64,000 nt of DNA, from the NCBI RefSeq assembly GCF_008000935.1, contig NZ_CP042831.1, positions 1,922,001-1,986,000 of the forward strand. Direction: 5' to 3'. The position numbers were made by a program, and so were the translations under genes. The notes below the pieces were generated by a model. The model made no database searches. It was not told the origin of the DNA and saw only the letters and a list, made by a program, of their open reading frames with translations. Within the stretch, counting starts at the first letter, position 1; every line of letters begins with the position of its first letter. The DNA comes from Flavobacterium alkalisoli. Lineage in GTDB: Bacteria; Bacteroidota; Bacteroidia; Flavobacteriales; Flavobacteriaceae. Positions 45,138 to 53,178 of the stretch are shown piece after piece.

Positions 45138-45168
45138 AAAAAGACCACCTAAGCAGGTGGTCTTTCAA
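45138..45168. terminator. Intrinsic terminator
   Basis: AAAGACCACCT and AGGTGGTCTTT with loop AAGC, A-run and T-run on the two sides. It follows the TPR gene on the minus strand. Confidence 0.85.
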
Positions 45169-45184
45169 TTGTAAAAAGTATATT

Positions 45185-45724
45185 TTAATATCTTCTCATT
45201 TGTTGCTGGGGGCCTTTTTTCATTTGTGCCTTCATCATAGCAATCTGGTCTTTAAGCATTCCCTGTTTGTCAAGTTTCTTAGCCTCGCCAAGTAGCTTCT
45301 CAGCTTCTATCTTCCTATTCTTTGTCATTGCTATACCTGCAAGGTTAAGTTTTGCCATTGCAAGATCCTGATCCATGCTAAGTCCAAGCTCTACGGCTTT
45401 CTTTAGGTATTTTTCGGCAGCATTAAGGTTTGTTTGTGAAACCATAAGTCCGTGAAGGTAATTGTAGTATCCCTGTTGTTTTCTTACTAAGGCCGCTTCA
45501 GGATTTTTTATTTTGTTAAGCCATTTAGTAGCTCCCTCAAAATCCTGTTTCCTTAATTTAAGGAAAGCCATAACAATTATTTCGTTTTTAAAATATAGTA
45601 AAATGAAGATAAGCGAAAGCAGTATAAGGAAAATACCATTGCCTATATTGTTTTCGGTAAACTGCCATACAGCAGTTATAACTATTAAAGCAGCTAATAT
45701 CAGCTTAATGTTTTTGTTGAACAT
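45185..45724 (-). CDS. Membrane-anchored TPR-like protein
   Basis: A 179-residue protein with two N-terminal membrane helices (LILAALIVITAVWQF; NGIFLILLSLIFILLYF) and a cytosolic helical tail of TPR type: FEGATKWLNKIKNPEAALV, LNAAEKYLKKAVELGLSMDQ, NRKIEAEKLLGEAKKLD. The C-terminus is basic and Gln/Met-rich. No family name can be given. TPR tails bind protein partners. It lies near RraB-like and L34 genes with no obvious functional link. Confidence 0.75.
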   Translation of the reverse strand: MFNKNIKLILAALIVITAVWQFTENNIGNGIFLILLSLIFILLYFKNEIIVMAFLKLRKQDFEGATKWLNKIKNPEAALVRKQQGYYNYLHGLMVSQTNLNAAEKYLKKAVELGLSMDQDLAMAKLNLAGIAMTKNRKIEAEKLLGEAKKLDKQGMLKDQIAMMKAQMKKGPQQQMRRY

Positions 45725-45790
45725 AATTATTTTTTAATTTTGTGACTGCAAAGGTAAGAAAATGAATTAAAAATATTTTCCTAAAACCAC

Positions 45791-45820
45791 TTGCAGGAAA
45801 AAAAAGTCTTCGTATATTTG
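45791..45820 (+). promoter_or_regulatory. Bacteroidota-type promoter for rpmH
   Basis: TTG at 45791-45793, 19 bases, then TATATTTG at 45813-45820: perfect consensus and spacing. Start is expected near 45827. Confidence 0.75.
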
Positions 45821-45892
45821 CACGCGGTTTTAGGATACCAGATTCTGAAAGCTCGACGAAGATATTCAATTAAGATTTAAAGATACAAAGCA

Positions 45893-46054
45893 ATGAGTAA
45901 GAGAACGTTTCAACCATCAAAAAGAAAAAGAAGAAATAAGCACGGTTTCATGGAAAGAATGGCTTCTGCCAACGGTAGAAAAGTGCTTGCTCGCAGAAGA
46001 GCTAAAGGAAGACATAAATTAACTGTTTCCAGCGAACCAAGACATAAAAAATAA
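45893..46054 (+). CDS. rpmH: 50S ribosomal protein L34
   Basis: A 53-residue, very basic large-subunit protein: [19 protein letters not shown], then [20 protein letters not shown], which is the L34 signature. It ends after VSSEPRHKK. It is too short for usual open-reading-frame cut-offs. In most bacteria rpmH lies next to rnpA near the origin of replication, whereas here carB follows. A strong promoter and its own terminator make it a single-gene unit. Confidence 0.97.
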   Translation: MSKRTFQPSKRKRRNKHGFMERMASANGRKVLARRRAKGRHKLTVSSEPRHKK

Positions 46055-46077
46055 TGTTTTTGTTTAGAAAATATATA

Positions 46078-46113
46078 AAGGTGTTACTTATTAAGGGTAA
46101 CGCCTTTTTTTAT
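46078..46113 (+). terminator. Intrinsic terminator after rpmH
   Basis: GGTGTTAC pairs with GTAACGCC (one wobble) around a short loop, followed by a T-run. Confidence 0.8.
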
Positions 46114-46168
46114 ACCTAAGCGAAATTTTGCCCCCAAATAAAGGGGGATTTTTTTAAAATAATAATAG

Positions 46169-46183
46169 TAACTTTGCAAAGTT
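46169..46183 (+). promoter_or_regulatory. -7 element and overlapping palindrome before carB
   Basis: TAACTTTG (46169-46176) matches the -7 consensus. It overlaps a perfect 14-base palindrome, AACTTTGCAAAGTT (46170-46183), centred on the start region, so a dimeric regulator bound here would block transcription of carB. No -33 TTG is seen. Confidence 0.5.
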
Positions 46184-46224
46184 TCTCACACAGGGAACGA
46201 TAATTACAACTACTTACATATACA

Positions 46225-49077
46225 ATGCCGAAAGACAGTTCTATCAAATCAGTTTTAATCATAGGTTCAGGGCCAATCATCATTGGTCAGGCCTGCGAGT
46301 TTGACTACGCCGGTTCACAGGCGGCAAGATCTTTAAGGGAAGAGGGAATTGAAGTAATTCTTATCAACTCTAATCCAGCAACAATCATGACCGACCCTTC
46401 GATGGCCGATCATGTGTATCTTAAACCTCTTACCACCAAATCTATTATTGAAATCTTAAAGGCGCACCCTAATGTTGATGCTGTACTGCCTACAATGGGA
46501 GGACAAACTGCACTTAACCTTTGCCTTGAAGCGGAAGAAAAAGGAATTTGGGCTGATTTTAATGTAAGACTTATAGGTGTTGATATTAACGCTATTAACA
46601 TTACAGAAGACAGGGAGCAGTTTAAACAGCTACTTGAAAAAATTGAAATTCCTGCAGCTCCGGCTAAAACAGCTAACTCTTTCCTTAAAGGTAAAGAAAT
46701 TGCACAGGAGTTTGGCTTCCCGCTTGTAATACGTCCTTCGTTTACGCTGGGTGGTACAGGGGCAGCTTTTGTACACAAAGAAGAAGATTTTGACGAACTG
46801 CTTACACGCGGACTTGAAGCTTCTCCTATCCATGAGGTACTTATCGATAAGGCACTTTTCGGATGGAAAGAATATGAGCTTGAGTTACTTCGTGATAAGA
46901 ATGATAACGTGGTTATCATCTGTTCAATCGAAAATATGGATCCAATGGGTATCCACACAGGAGACAGTATTACTGTAGCTCCGGCAATGACCCTTTCTGA
47001 TACAACATATCAGAGAATGAGGGATATGGCAATAAAAATGATGCGCAGCATAGGTAACTTTGCAGGTGGATGTAACGTTCAGTTTGCGGTTAGCCCTGAT
47101 GAGAAAGAAGATATCGTGGCAATTGAAATTAATCCTCGTGTATCGCGTTCTTCTGCCTTAGCATCAAAAGCAACAGGTTACCCAATTGCAAAAATTGCTT
47201 CTAAGCTGGCACTTGGTTACCACCTTGACGAATTAATGAACCAGATTACTAAGTCGACTTCAGCTTTATTTGAGCCTACACTTGACTATGTAATCGTAAA
47301 AATACCTCGTTGGAACTTCGATAAATTTGAAGGTGCAGACAGAACTCTTGGACTTCAGATGAAATCGGTAGGTGAGGTTATGGGTATCGGACGTTCGTTC
47401 CAGGAAGCTCTTCACAAAGCTACCCAGTCTCTAGAAATTAAGAGAAACGGTCTTGGTGCAGACGGTAAAGGTTATACCAACTACGAGCAGATTATAGAAA
47501 AGCTTACTTATGCAAGCTGGGACAGGGTATTCGTAATTTATGATGCAATCCAGATGGGCATACCATTAAGCCGCATCCACGAAATTACAAATATAGATAT
47601 GTGGTTCCTTAAGCAGTATGAGGAGCTTTACACTCTTGAAAAAGAAATATCTACTTTCACTATAGATACTTTACCTAAAGAATTACTTCTTGAGGCTAAG
47701 CAAAAAGGATTTGCCGACAGGCAGATTGCCCACATGATGAAATGTCTTGAAAGTCAGGTGTATAACAAACGTGAGGAAATGGGTGTTAAGCGCGTTTACA
47801 AACTGGTTGATACCTGTGCGGCAGAGTTTAAGGCACAAACTCCTTACTACTACTCAACTTTTGAAGCTGAAATTGAAAAGGCAGACGGTACTAAATATGT
47901 ATCTAACGAGAGTGTTGTTTCCGACAGGAAAAAAGTTATCGTACTAGGGTCAGGTCCTAACAGGATTGGTCAGGGTATCGAGTTTGACTACTCTTGTGTA
48001 CACGGTGTACTTGCAGCGTCTGAGTGTGGTTATGAAACTATCATGATTAACTGTAACCCTGAAACTGTATCGACTGACTTTGATACTGCAGACAAACTTT
48101 ACTTTGAGCCTGTTTTCTGGGAACATATTTACGACATTATCCGCCATGAAAAACCTGAGGGTGTAATTGTACAGCTAGGAGGGCAAACAGCTCTTAAGCT
48201 TGCTGAGAAACTTGACAGGTATGGTGTTAAGATATTAGGTACAAGCTTTGAGGCGCTTGACCTTGCTGAAGACAGAGGACGTTTCTCTGAACTACTATCA
48301 GAATTAAAAATACCATTCCCTAAGTTTGGTGTGGCTGAAAGTGCAGAAGAGGCTTCTAAACTTGCAGATACTTTAGACTTCCCTCTACTTGTAAGACCAT
48401 CTTATGTACTAGGTGGACAGGGTATGAAAATCGTAATAAACAAGAAAGAACTTGAAGAGCACGTTATCGACCTACTTAAGAGTATACCGGGTAACAAGCT
48501 ACTTTTAGACCACTATCTTGATGGTGCTATAGAAGCTGAGGCTGATGCAATTTGTGACGGAGAAGATGTATACATCATCGGTATCATGGAGCACATTGAG
48601 CCATGTGGTGTACACTCTGGTGACAGTAACGCAACGCTACCTCCATTCAACTTAGGAGAGTTTGTAATGCAGCAGATAAAAGATCATACTAAGAAAATCG
48701 CAGTAGCGCTTAAAACAGTAGGTCTTATCAATATACAGTTTGCAATTAAGGATGATGTTGTTTACATCATCGAGGCAAACCCAAGAGCATCGAGAACGGT
48801 TCCGTTTATCGCAAAAGCTTACGGTGAGCCTTATGTAAACTATGCAACTAAAGTAATGTTAGGCGAGAAAAAAGTAAAAGACTTTACTTTTAACCCTCAG
48901 CTTAAAGGATATGCTATCAAGCAGCCGGTATTCTCTTTCAATAAATTCCCGGGAGTAAACAAGAAACTGGGTCCTGAAATGAAGTCTACAGGTGAAAGTA
49001 TTCTTTTCATAGAAGATCTTAAAGACGATCAGTTCTACGAACTGTACTCAAGAAGAAAAATGTACCTAAGCAGATAA
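46225..49077 (+). CDS. carB: Carbamoyl-phosphate synthase large subunit, without MGS domain
   Basis: A 950-residue cytosolic synthetase making carbamoyl phosphate from bicarbonate, ATP and ammonia (delivered by CarA) for arginine and pyrimidine synthesis. Both halves are present: the first ATP-grasp unit (VLIIGSGPIIIGQACEFDYAG start, VIRPSFTLGGTGAAFVHKE, INPRVSRSSALASKATGYP) and the second (VIVLGSGPNRIGQGIEFDYS, LVRPSYVLGGQGMKIVI, EANPRASRTVPFIAK). The chain ends just after the second unit (FIEDLKDDQFYELYSRRK). The C-terminal MGS-like allosteric domain (about 120 residues in E. coli) is missing, as in other flavobacterial CarB proteins I know of, so UMP/ornithine control is expected to differ. 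carA is not in the window. Confidence 0.95.
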   Translation: MPKDSSIKSVLIIGSGPIIIGQACEFDYAGSQAARSLREEGIEVILINSNPATIMTDPSMADHVYLKPLTTKSIIEILKAHPNVDAVLPTMGGQTALNLCLEAEEKGIWADFNVRLIGVDINAINITEDREQFKQLLEKIEIPAAPAKTANSFLKGKEIAQEFGFPLVIRPSFTLGGTGAAFVHKEEDFDELLTRGLEASPIHEVLIDKALFGWKEYELELLRDKNDNVVIICSIENMDPMGIHTGDSITVAPAMTLSDTTYQRMRDMAIKMMRSIGNFAGGCNVQFAVSPDEKEDIVAIEINPRVSRSSALASKATGYPIAKIASKLALGYHLDELMNQITKSTSALFEPTLDYVIVKIPRWNFDKFEGADRTLGLQMKSVGEVMGIGRSFQEALHKATQSLEIKRNGLGADGKGYTNYEQIIEKLTYASWDRVFVIYDAIQMGIPLSRIHEITNIDMWFLKQYEELYTLEKEISTFTIDTLPKELLLEAKQKGFADRQIAHMMKCLESQVYNKREEMGVKRVYKLVDTCAAEFKAQTPYYYSTFEAEIEKADGTKYVSNESVVSDRKKVIVLGSGPNRIGQGIEFDYSCVHGVLAASECGYETIMINCNPETVSTDFDTADKLYFEPVFWEHIYDIIRHEKPEGVIVQLGGQTALKLAEKLDRYGVKILGTSFEALDLAEDRGRFSELLSELKIPFPKFGVAESAEEASKLADTLDFPLLVRPSYVLGGQGMKIVINKKELEEHVIDLLKSIPGNKLLLDHYLDGAIEAEADAICDGEDVYIIGIMEHIEPCGVHSGDSNATLPPFNLGEFVMQQIKDHTKKIAVALKTVGLINIQFAIKDDVVYIIEANPRASRTVPFIAKAYGEPYVNYATKVMLGEKKVKDFTFNPQLKGYAIKQPVFSFNKFPGVNKKLGPEMKSTGESILFIEDLKDDQFYELYSRRKMYLSR

Positions 49078-49097
49078 TACCTGGTATATATAAGTTA

Positions 49098-49125
49098 AAG
49101 CCCGCTTTTTAGCGGGCTTTTTTAT
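49098..49125 (+). terminator. Intrinsic terminator after carB
   Basis: AAAGCCCGCT and AGCGGGCTTT with a short T loop, followed by TTT. Confidence 0.9.
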
Positions 49126-49196
49126 TATGTCGCCTTTTTTACCATCTCTTTTTGTAGAAATAATTCTAGTGTTTACCTACGGTTAAGTTAATATGA

Positions 49197-49204
49197 TATA
49201 TTTG
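49197..49204 (+). promoter_or_regulatory. -7 element of the CotH gene
   Basis: TATATTTG, 32 bases before the CotH ATG. No clear -33 TTG. Confidence 0.5.
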
Positions 49205-49236
49205 TTAAAAATACACGAAACCAACTAGTTAAAAAC

Positions 49237-51279
49237 ATGAATTTAATTTTTACCCGAAAGCATTTGCTTGCTGTTATGCTATTGCTGCATGTAATAGTGT
49301 TTGGACAGGTTACTTTCACCGATAGTAATCTTCCTATTGTTATTATTAATACGGATATCGATCCTGAGACGGGGCAGCCTACTGAGATTCCGGATGATCC
49401 TAAGGTATGGGCCGATATGAAGATTATTTATCATACCGATGGTACCCGTAATTATATGACCGATCAGGATAATGCTGATTTTCTGGATTATGATGCCCGA
49501 ATTAAGATAGAGCTTCGAGGATCGACATCACAGTGGCTGGAGAAAAAACAATACGGCTGGACTACCTATGATAATGATGGTAACAAGCAAAAGGTGAGCA
49601 TACTGGGCATGCCAAGTCAAAACGACTGGATACTTAACGGCCTTGCTTATGATGCTACATTAATGAGAGATTACCTTATATACAATCTTTCAAGAGAGAT
49701 GGGGCAGTATGCTTCCCGTACCCAATATTGTGAAGTTATTATTAACGGAAATTACAGAGGGTTATATGTACTTCAGGAAAAACTGAAGGATGACTCTAAA
49801 AGAATCAATATTGAGGAAATAACAGAAGACGACAATTCAGGTGCGAACCTTACCGGAGGTTATATTACAAAGGCTGATAAAACGACAGGAGGAGATCCTG
49901 TGGCATGGGTTATGGCATCGGACGCTCAGGATACCGATTTTATACATGAGTTACCTAAGCCTGAAGATGTTACTGAAGAACAGAATGTATATATACACGG
50001 TCAGTTTACCGCATTAGAAACGGCAGCTCATAATGATAATGCTGGTTTGGAAGATGGCTTTCCGTCTATTATAGATGTACCTACTTTTGTTGACTTTATG
50101 ATACTTAACGAACTATCATCAAATGTTGATGCCTACCAAATTAGTACCTTTTTTCATAAAGATAGAGGAGGTAAGCTTAGGGCAGGGCCGGTTTGGGATT
50201 TTAACCTGAGTTTTGGTCATGATGAGTTTGGAGACAGAAGTCATCCGGATATATGGCAGTTTGATAACGGAGATAATGAAGGGCCGAGATTTTGGAAAGA
50301 ACTTTTTGAAAATGCAGAGTTTAAATGCTACCTGTCCAGACGCTGGAATACACTTACAGCAGAAGGAAATACATTAAGCTACAATAATCTTAGTGATTTT
50401 ATTGATGAAACTGTTGATTTGATTAGTGAAGCGGCTGCAAGAGAGCAATTACGTTGGGGTACTGTGCCTAACCATCCGGCAGAAATAACTTCGCTTAAAA
50501 GTTTTATATCAGAAAGGATAGACTGGATAACCGATAACGTAGGTACATTTTCGGCATGTGCTGATGTAGAGCTTCCATCGTTAGTTATTAACAGGATTAA
50601 TTATCATCCGGGAGAAACAGAAGAGTTTCCGGAATCTGATGATTTGGAGTTTATAGAGATCAGAAACACAGGAGCCGAAACAGTTAACCTTACAGGAGTT
50701 TATCTTAGCGAATTGGGTATATCCTACCAGTTTCAGGCAAATGCTACTCTTGAGGCAGGTGAGTGGCTGTTTTTAGCCAGTAACCCGGAGGTTTTTGAGC
50801 AGCGATATGAAACAACAGCCTTTGATAAGTTTGAGCGTAACCTATCAAACAGTACACAGCGACTGGTACTTGCTGATGGCTTTGGAAATATAATTGATGA
50901 AGTGGAATATGATGATGATTCTCCCTGGCCGGATGCAGATGGTAACGGCAGTTATTTATTGCTAACAGACACTTCTCTTGATAACAGCCTTGCTTCAAGC
51001 TGGACTGCAGTTGCCGAAGGGTCACTAAGTATAGAAAATTTTACAGAGTCTGCTAAACTAGTGCTATATCCTAACCCGGTAAGTAATATATTATTGGTTA
51101 GAGCCAATACAGATATTACTGGAATTAATGTTTACGATATTTATGGTAAACTTTTATTGTCGGTAAGTCCTACAGCTATTAATGCAGAAATAGATTTTAG
51201 TGTTTATCAGTCTGGTATTTACATGGTAAACATTACTACAGGGCAGGGAACAACCAGTAAAAAAGTAATTAAAAAATAG
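49237..51279 (+). CDS. CotH kinase family protein with lamin-tail domain, secreted by T9SS
   Basis: A 680-residue surface or secreted protein. The signal peptide ends VIVFGQ. The CotH kinase-like domain covers about 70-400: ARIKIELRGSTSQWLEKKQY, WILNGLAYDATLMRDYLIYN, YCEVIINGNYRGLYVLQEKL, and the catalytic-type LRAGPVWDFNLSFG. A lamin-tail (LTD) domain follows (about 455-570; LVINRINYHPG, EFIEIRNTGAETVNLTGVYL). Residues ~600-680 are the T9SS type A sorting domain (LVLYPNPVSNILLVRANTDI, then GIYMVNIT and KKVIKK). CotH proteins phosphorylate spore-coat proteins in Bacillus; in Bacteroidota their target is unknown. A single-gene unit. Confidence 0.9.
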   Translation: MNLIFTRKHLLAVMLLLHVIVFGQVTFTDSNLPIVIINTDIDPETGQPTEIPDDPKVWADMKIIYHTDGTRNYMTDQDNADFLDYDARIKIELRGSTSQWLEKKQYGWTTYDNDGNKQKVSILGMPSQNDWILNGLAYDATLMRDYLIYNLSREMGQYASRTQYCEVIINGNYRGLYVLQEKLKDDSKRINIEEITEDDNSGANLTGGYITKADKTTGGDPVAWVMASDAQDTDFIHELPKPEDVTEEQNVYIHGQFTALETAAHNDNAGLEDGFPSIIDVPTFVDFMILNELSSNVDAYQISTFFHKDRGGKLRAGPVWDFNLSFGHDEFGDRSHPDIWQFDNGDNEGPRFWKELFENAEFKCYLSRRWNTLTAEGNTLSYNNLSDFIDETVDLISEAAAREQLRWGTVPNHPAEITSLKSFISERIDWITDNVGTFSACADVELPSLVINRINYHPGETEEFPESDDLEFIEIRNTGAETVNLTGVYLSELGISYQFQANATLEAGEWLFLASNPEVFEQRYETTAFDKFERNLSNSTQRLVLADGFGNIIDEVEYDDDSPWPDADGNGSYLLLTDTSLDNSLASSWTAVAEGSLSIENFTESAKLVLYPNPVSNILLVRANTDITGINVYDIYGKLLLSVSPTAINAEIDFSVYQSGIYMVNITTGQGTTSKKVIKK

Positions 51280-51303
51280 TTTTATAATTTTTGTTTCACA
51301 AAG

Positions 51304-51333
51304 AATCCTGCTGAAAGGCAGGATTTTTTATTG
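51304..51333 (+). terminator. Intrinsic terminator after the CotH gene
   Basis: AATCCTGC and GCAGGATT around loop TGAAAG, then TTTT. Confidence 0.85.
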
Positions 51334-51357
51334 TGGTAAGGAGCGGTTTAAATTTTT

Positions 51358-51365
51358 TATATTTG
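51358..51365 (+). promoter_or_regulatory. -7 element of the Kir-type channel gene
   Basis: TATATTTG, 22 bases before the ATG at 51388. TTG at 51331-51333 is 24 bases upstream, longer than usual spacing. Confidence 0.45.
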
Positions 51366-51387
51366 ATGAATCAATTACCATCAATCA

Positions 51388-52359
51388 ATGAATGTTTTTA
51401 AAGGAATAATAAACACCAAAGCAAAGACCGACAGTAATACCGGTTTCAGTACAAACCCTTCTACTTATGGAGGCCGTTTTATAAATAAAGACGGTACTGC
51501 CAATATAGAGAAGCAGGGAATACCATTCTTAAGCCGTATAAGCTGGTATCATATGATGCTTAATATGCCGGCCTGGAAGTTTATTGCAGTACTTTTTACT
51601 TTTTATGCTGGGATTAATTTCATTTTTGCGGCCTTGTACTACCTGATAGGTTTGGAGTATTTAGATGGGGTTGGAAATTATGGCTCTGAATGGGTTAAGT
51701 TTGGTAAGGCCTATTTTTTTAGCGCACAAACATTTACTACAGTTGGATACGGACATATTAGTCCTAATGGTTTTTTTACAAGTGCCCTGGCGGCTACAGA
51801 AGCCCTTACAGGACTTTTAAGCTTTGCTATAGCTACAGGTTTGTTTTATGGGCGTTTTAGCCGTCCTAAGGCTTTTTTGAAGTTCTCAAAGAATGGGGTT
51901 GTTGCTCCCTATAAGGATATCAATGCTTTTATGATTAGGCTTGCTCCTTATAAAAATACCAACCTGATAGATGCTGAAGCACGTATGACCCTTGGTATGA
52001 GCATTTATGAAAACGGACATATGGTTACCAAATTTTATACGCTGAATCTTGAGCTGCAAAAAATAAATTCACTTACATTAAGCTGGACACTTGTACATCC
52101 TATTACAGAAGACAGTCCCTTTTACGGCTTTACAAAAGAAGATTTTGAAAATACCGAAGGTGAAATTATAGTATATATAAAAGCATTTGATGACCTTTTC
52201 AGTTCTACTGTTGCCACAACTACTTCCTATTTGTTTGATGAGATTGAATATGGGGCTAAGTTTGAGATAATGTATAACGAGAACGAAGATAATACTACAA
52301 CCATATTGCATCTTGATAAGATAAATGCGCATAAAACAGCCGAATTAAACAAATACTAA
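51388..52359 (+). CDS. Inward-rectifier potassium channel (KirBac-type)
   Basis: A 323-residue inner-membrane channel. Slide helix and first helix (SWYHMMLNMPAWKF, then IAVLFTFYAGINFIFAALYY), pore loop AYFFSAQTFTTVGYGHISP with the selectivity filter TVGYG (118-122), second helix (SALAATEALTGLLSFAIATG) and RFSRPKAFLKFSKNGVVAPY leading to the cytosolic immunoglobulin-like domain (about 165-310; LIDAEARMTLGMS, TLSWTLVHPI). All hallmark parts of KirBac are present. A role in potassium balance or membrane potential is expected; gating ligand unknown. Confidence 0.93.
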   Translation: MNVFKGIINTKAKTDSNTGFSTNPSTYGGRFINKDGTANIEKQGIPFLSRISWYHMMLNMPAWKFIAVLFTFYAGINFIFAALYYLIGLEYLDGVGNYGSEWVKFGKAYFFSAQTFTTVGYGHISPNGFFTSALAATEALTGLLSFAIATGLFYGRFSRPKAFLKFSKNGVVAPYKDINAFMIRLAPYKNTNLIDAEARMTLGMSIYENGHMVTKFYTLNLELQKINSLTLSWTLVHPITEDSPFYGFTKEDFENTEGEIIVYIKAFDDLFSSTVATTTSYLFDEIEYGAKFEIMYNENEDNTTTILHLDKINAHKTAELNKY

Positions 52360-52483
52360 TTCAAAACTGCAAAATACTAAGTAAGCTATGCCCTATACTA
52401 AATAGGGTATAAGTTTTAGGTTTTTATAAAGTTACTTTGTAATGTATAATCACAAACTTTAACTAAGCCAAAAACGAAAGCTT

Positions 52484-53065
52484 ATGAAAAAATTATTACT
52501 ATTATCAGCATTAATGGGAACGTTTAGCCTTATGGCTCAAACAACCCATCACATTACCAATTGGGCTATGGGCATTCCTAGTAACGATGCTACATTAACT
52601 ATAGACCAGGGTGACACAGTAGAGTGGACCTGGAGTGACAGTACTCCTCATACCGTAACTTCTCAGGCGGGTAGTGCTGAGAGTTTTGATAGTGGTACAA
52701 TTACTGGTATTGGCCAAACCTATTCTCATACTTTTACCGAAGTGGGAAATAATCCGTACAGATGTAGTTTTCATGCCAGTATGCAGGGTACAATTACAGT
52801 GGAGGAAGTATTGGGCGTGGAAGATGTAAGCAAAGTTTCTTTTGAATATTTTCCAAACCCTACAACAGATATACTAACAATTAATGCAGCGGATGTTATT
52901 GATAATATCGCTGTGTATGATATGAGCGGTAAACTTATGATGCAGGCTTCAAATGCCGGTAACTCTAACAGCAAAATTTATTTTCAGGATTACAATGCAG
53001 GCACTTATTTAGTAAAAGTTACTGTAGCAGGGCAAACAAAAACAATATCTGTAGTTAAACAATAA
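52484..53065 (+). CDS. Cupredoxin (plastocyanin-like) protein with T9SS sorting domain
   Basis: A 193-residue exported blue-copper-like protein. Signal peptide MKKLLLLSALMGTFSLMAQ. The cupredoxin domain (about 20-108) has the type I copper set His56 (STPHTVTS), Cys94, His97 and Met100 (PYRCSFHASMQGTITVE). Residues ~112-193 are a T9SS type A sorting domain (FEYFPNPTTDILTINAADVI, then AGTYLVKVT), so the copper protein is secreted or surface-held rather than periplasmic. A role in surface electron transfer or copper binding is inference. It is preceded by about 125 bases of intergenic DNA and ends in a strong terminator. Confidence 0.9.
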   Translation: MKKLLLLSALMGTFSLMAQTTHHITNWAMGIPSNDATLTIDQGDTVEWTWSDSTPHTVTSQAGSAESFDSGTITGIGQTYSHTFTEVGNNPYRCSFHASMQGTITVEEVLGVEDVSKVSFEYFPNPTTDILTINAADVIDNIAVYDMSGKLMMQASNAGNSNSKIYFQDYNAGTYLVKVTVAGQTKTISVVKQ

Positions 53066-53103
53066 ACATCAGTTTTTCTTTAATAAAGCAAGTGTGTGTG
53101 TGA

Positions 53104-53135
53104 AAAAGCCTGTTCGATATCGAACAGGCTTTTGT
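53104..53135. terminator. Perfect 30-base palindromic terminator
   Basis: AAAAGCCTGTTCGAT is followed by its exact complement ATCGAACAGGCTTTT. Works in both directions between the cupredoxin gene and the convergent FG-GAP gene. Confidence 0.88.
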
Positions 53136-53178
53136 GTTATTACTCAAATAAAAGACTAACAGGTATTCTCTTAGTTGA

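Noticed and set aside
46410..46958. 182-residue frame opposite carB
   Set aside because: It lies in the antisense of a highly conserved CarB region; composition is Ser-rich, as is usual for shadow frames.
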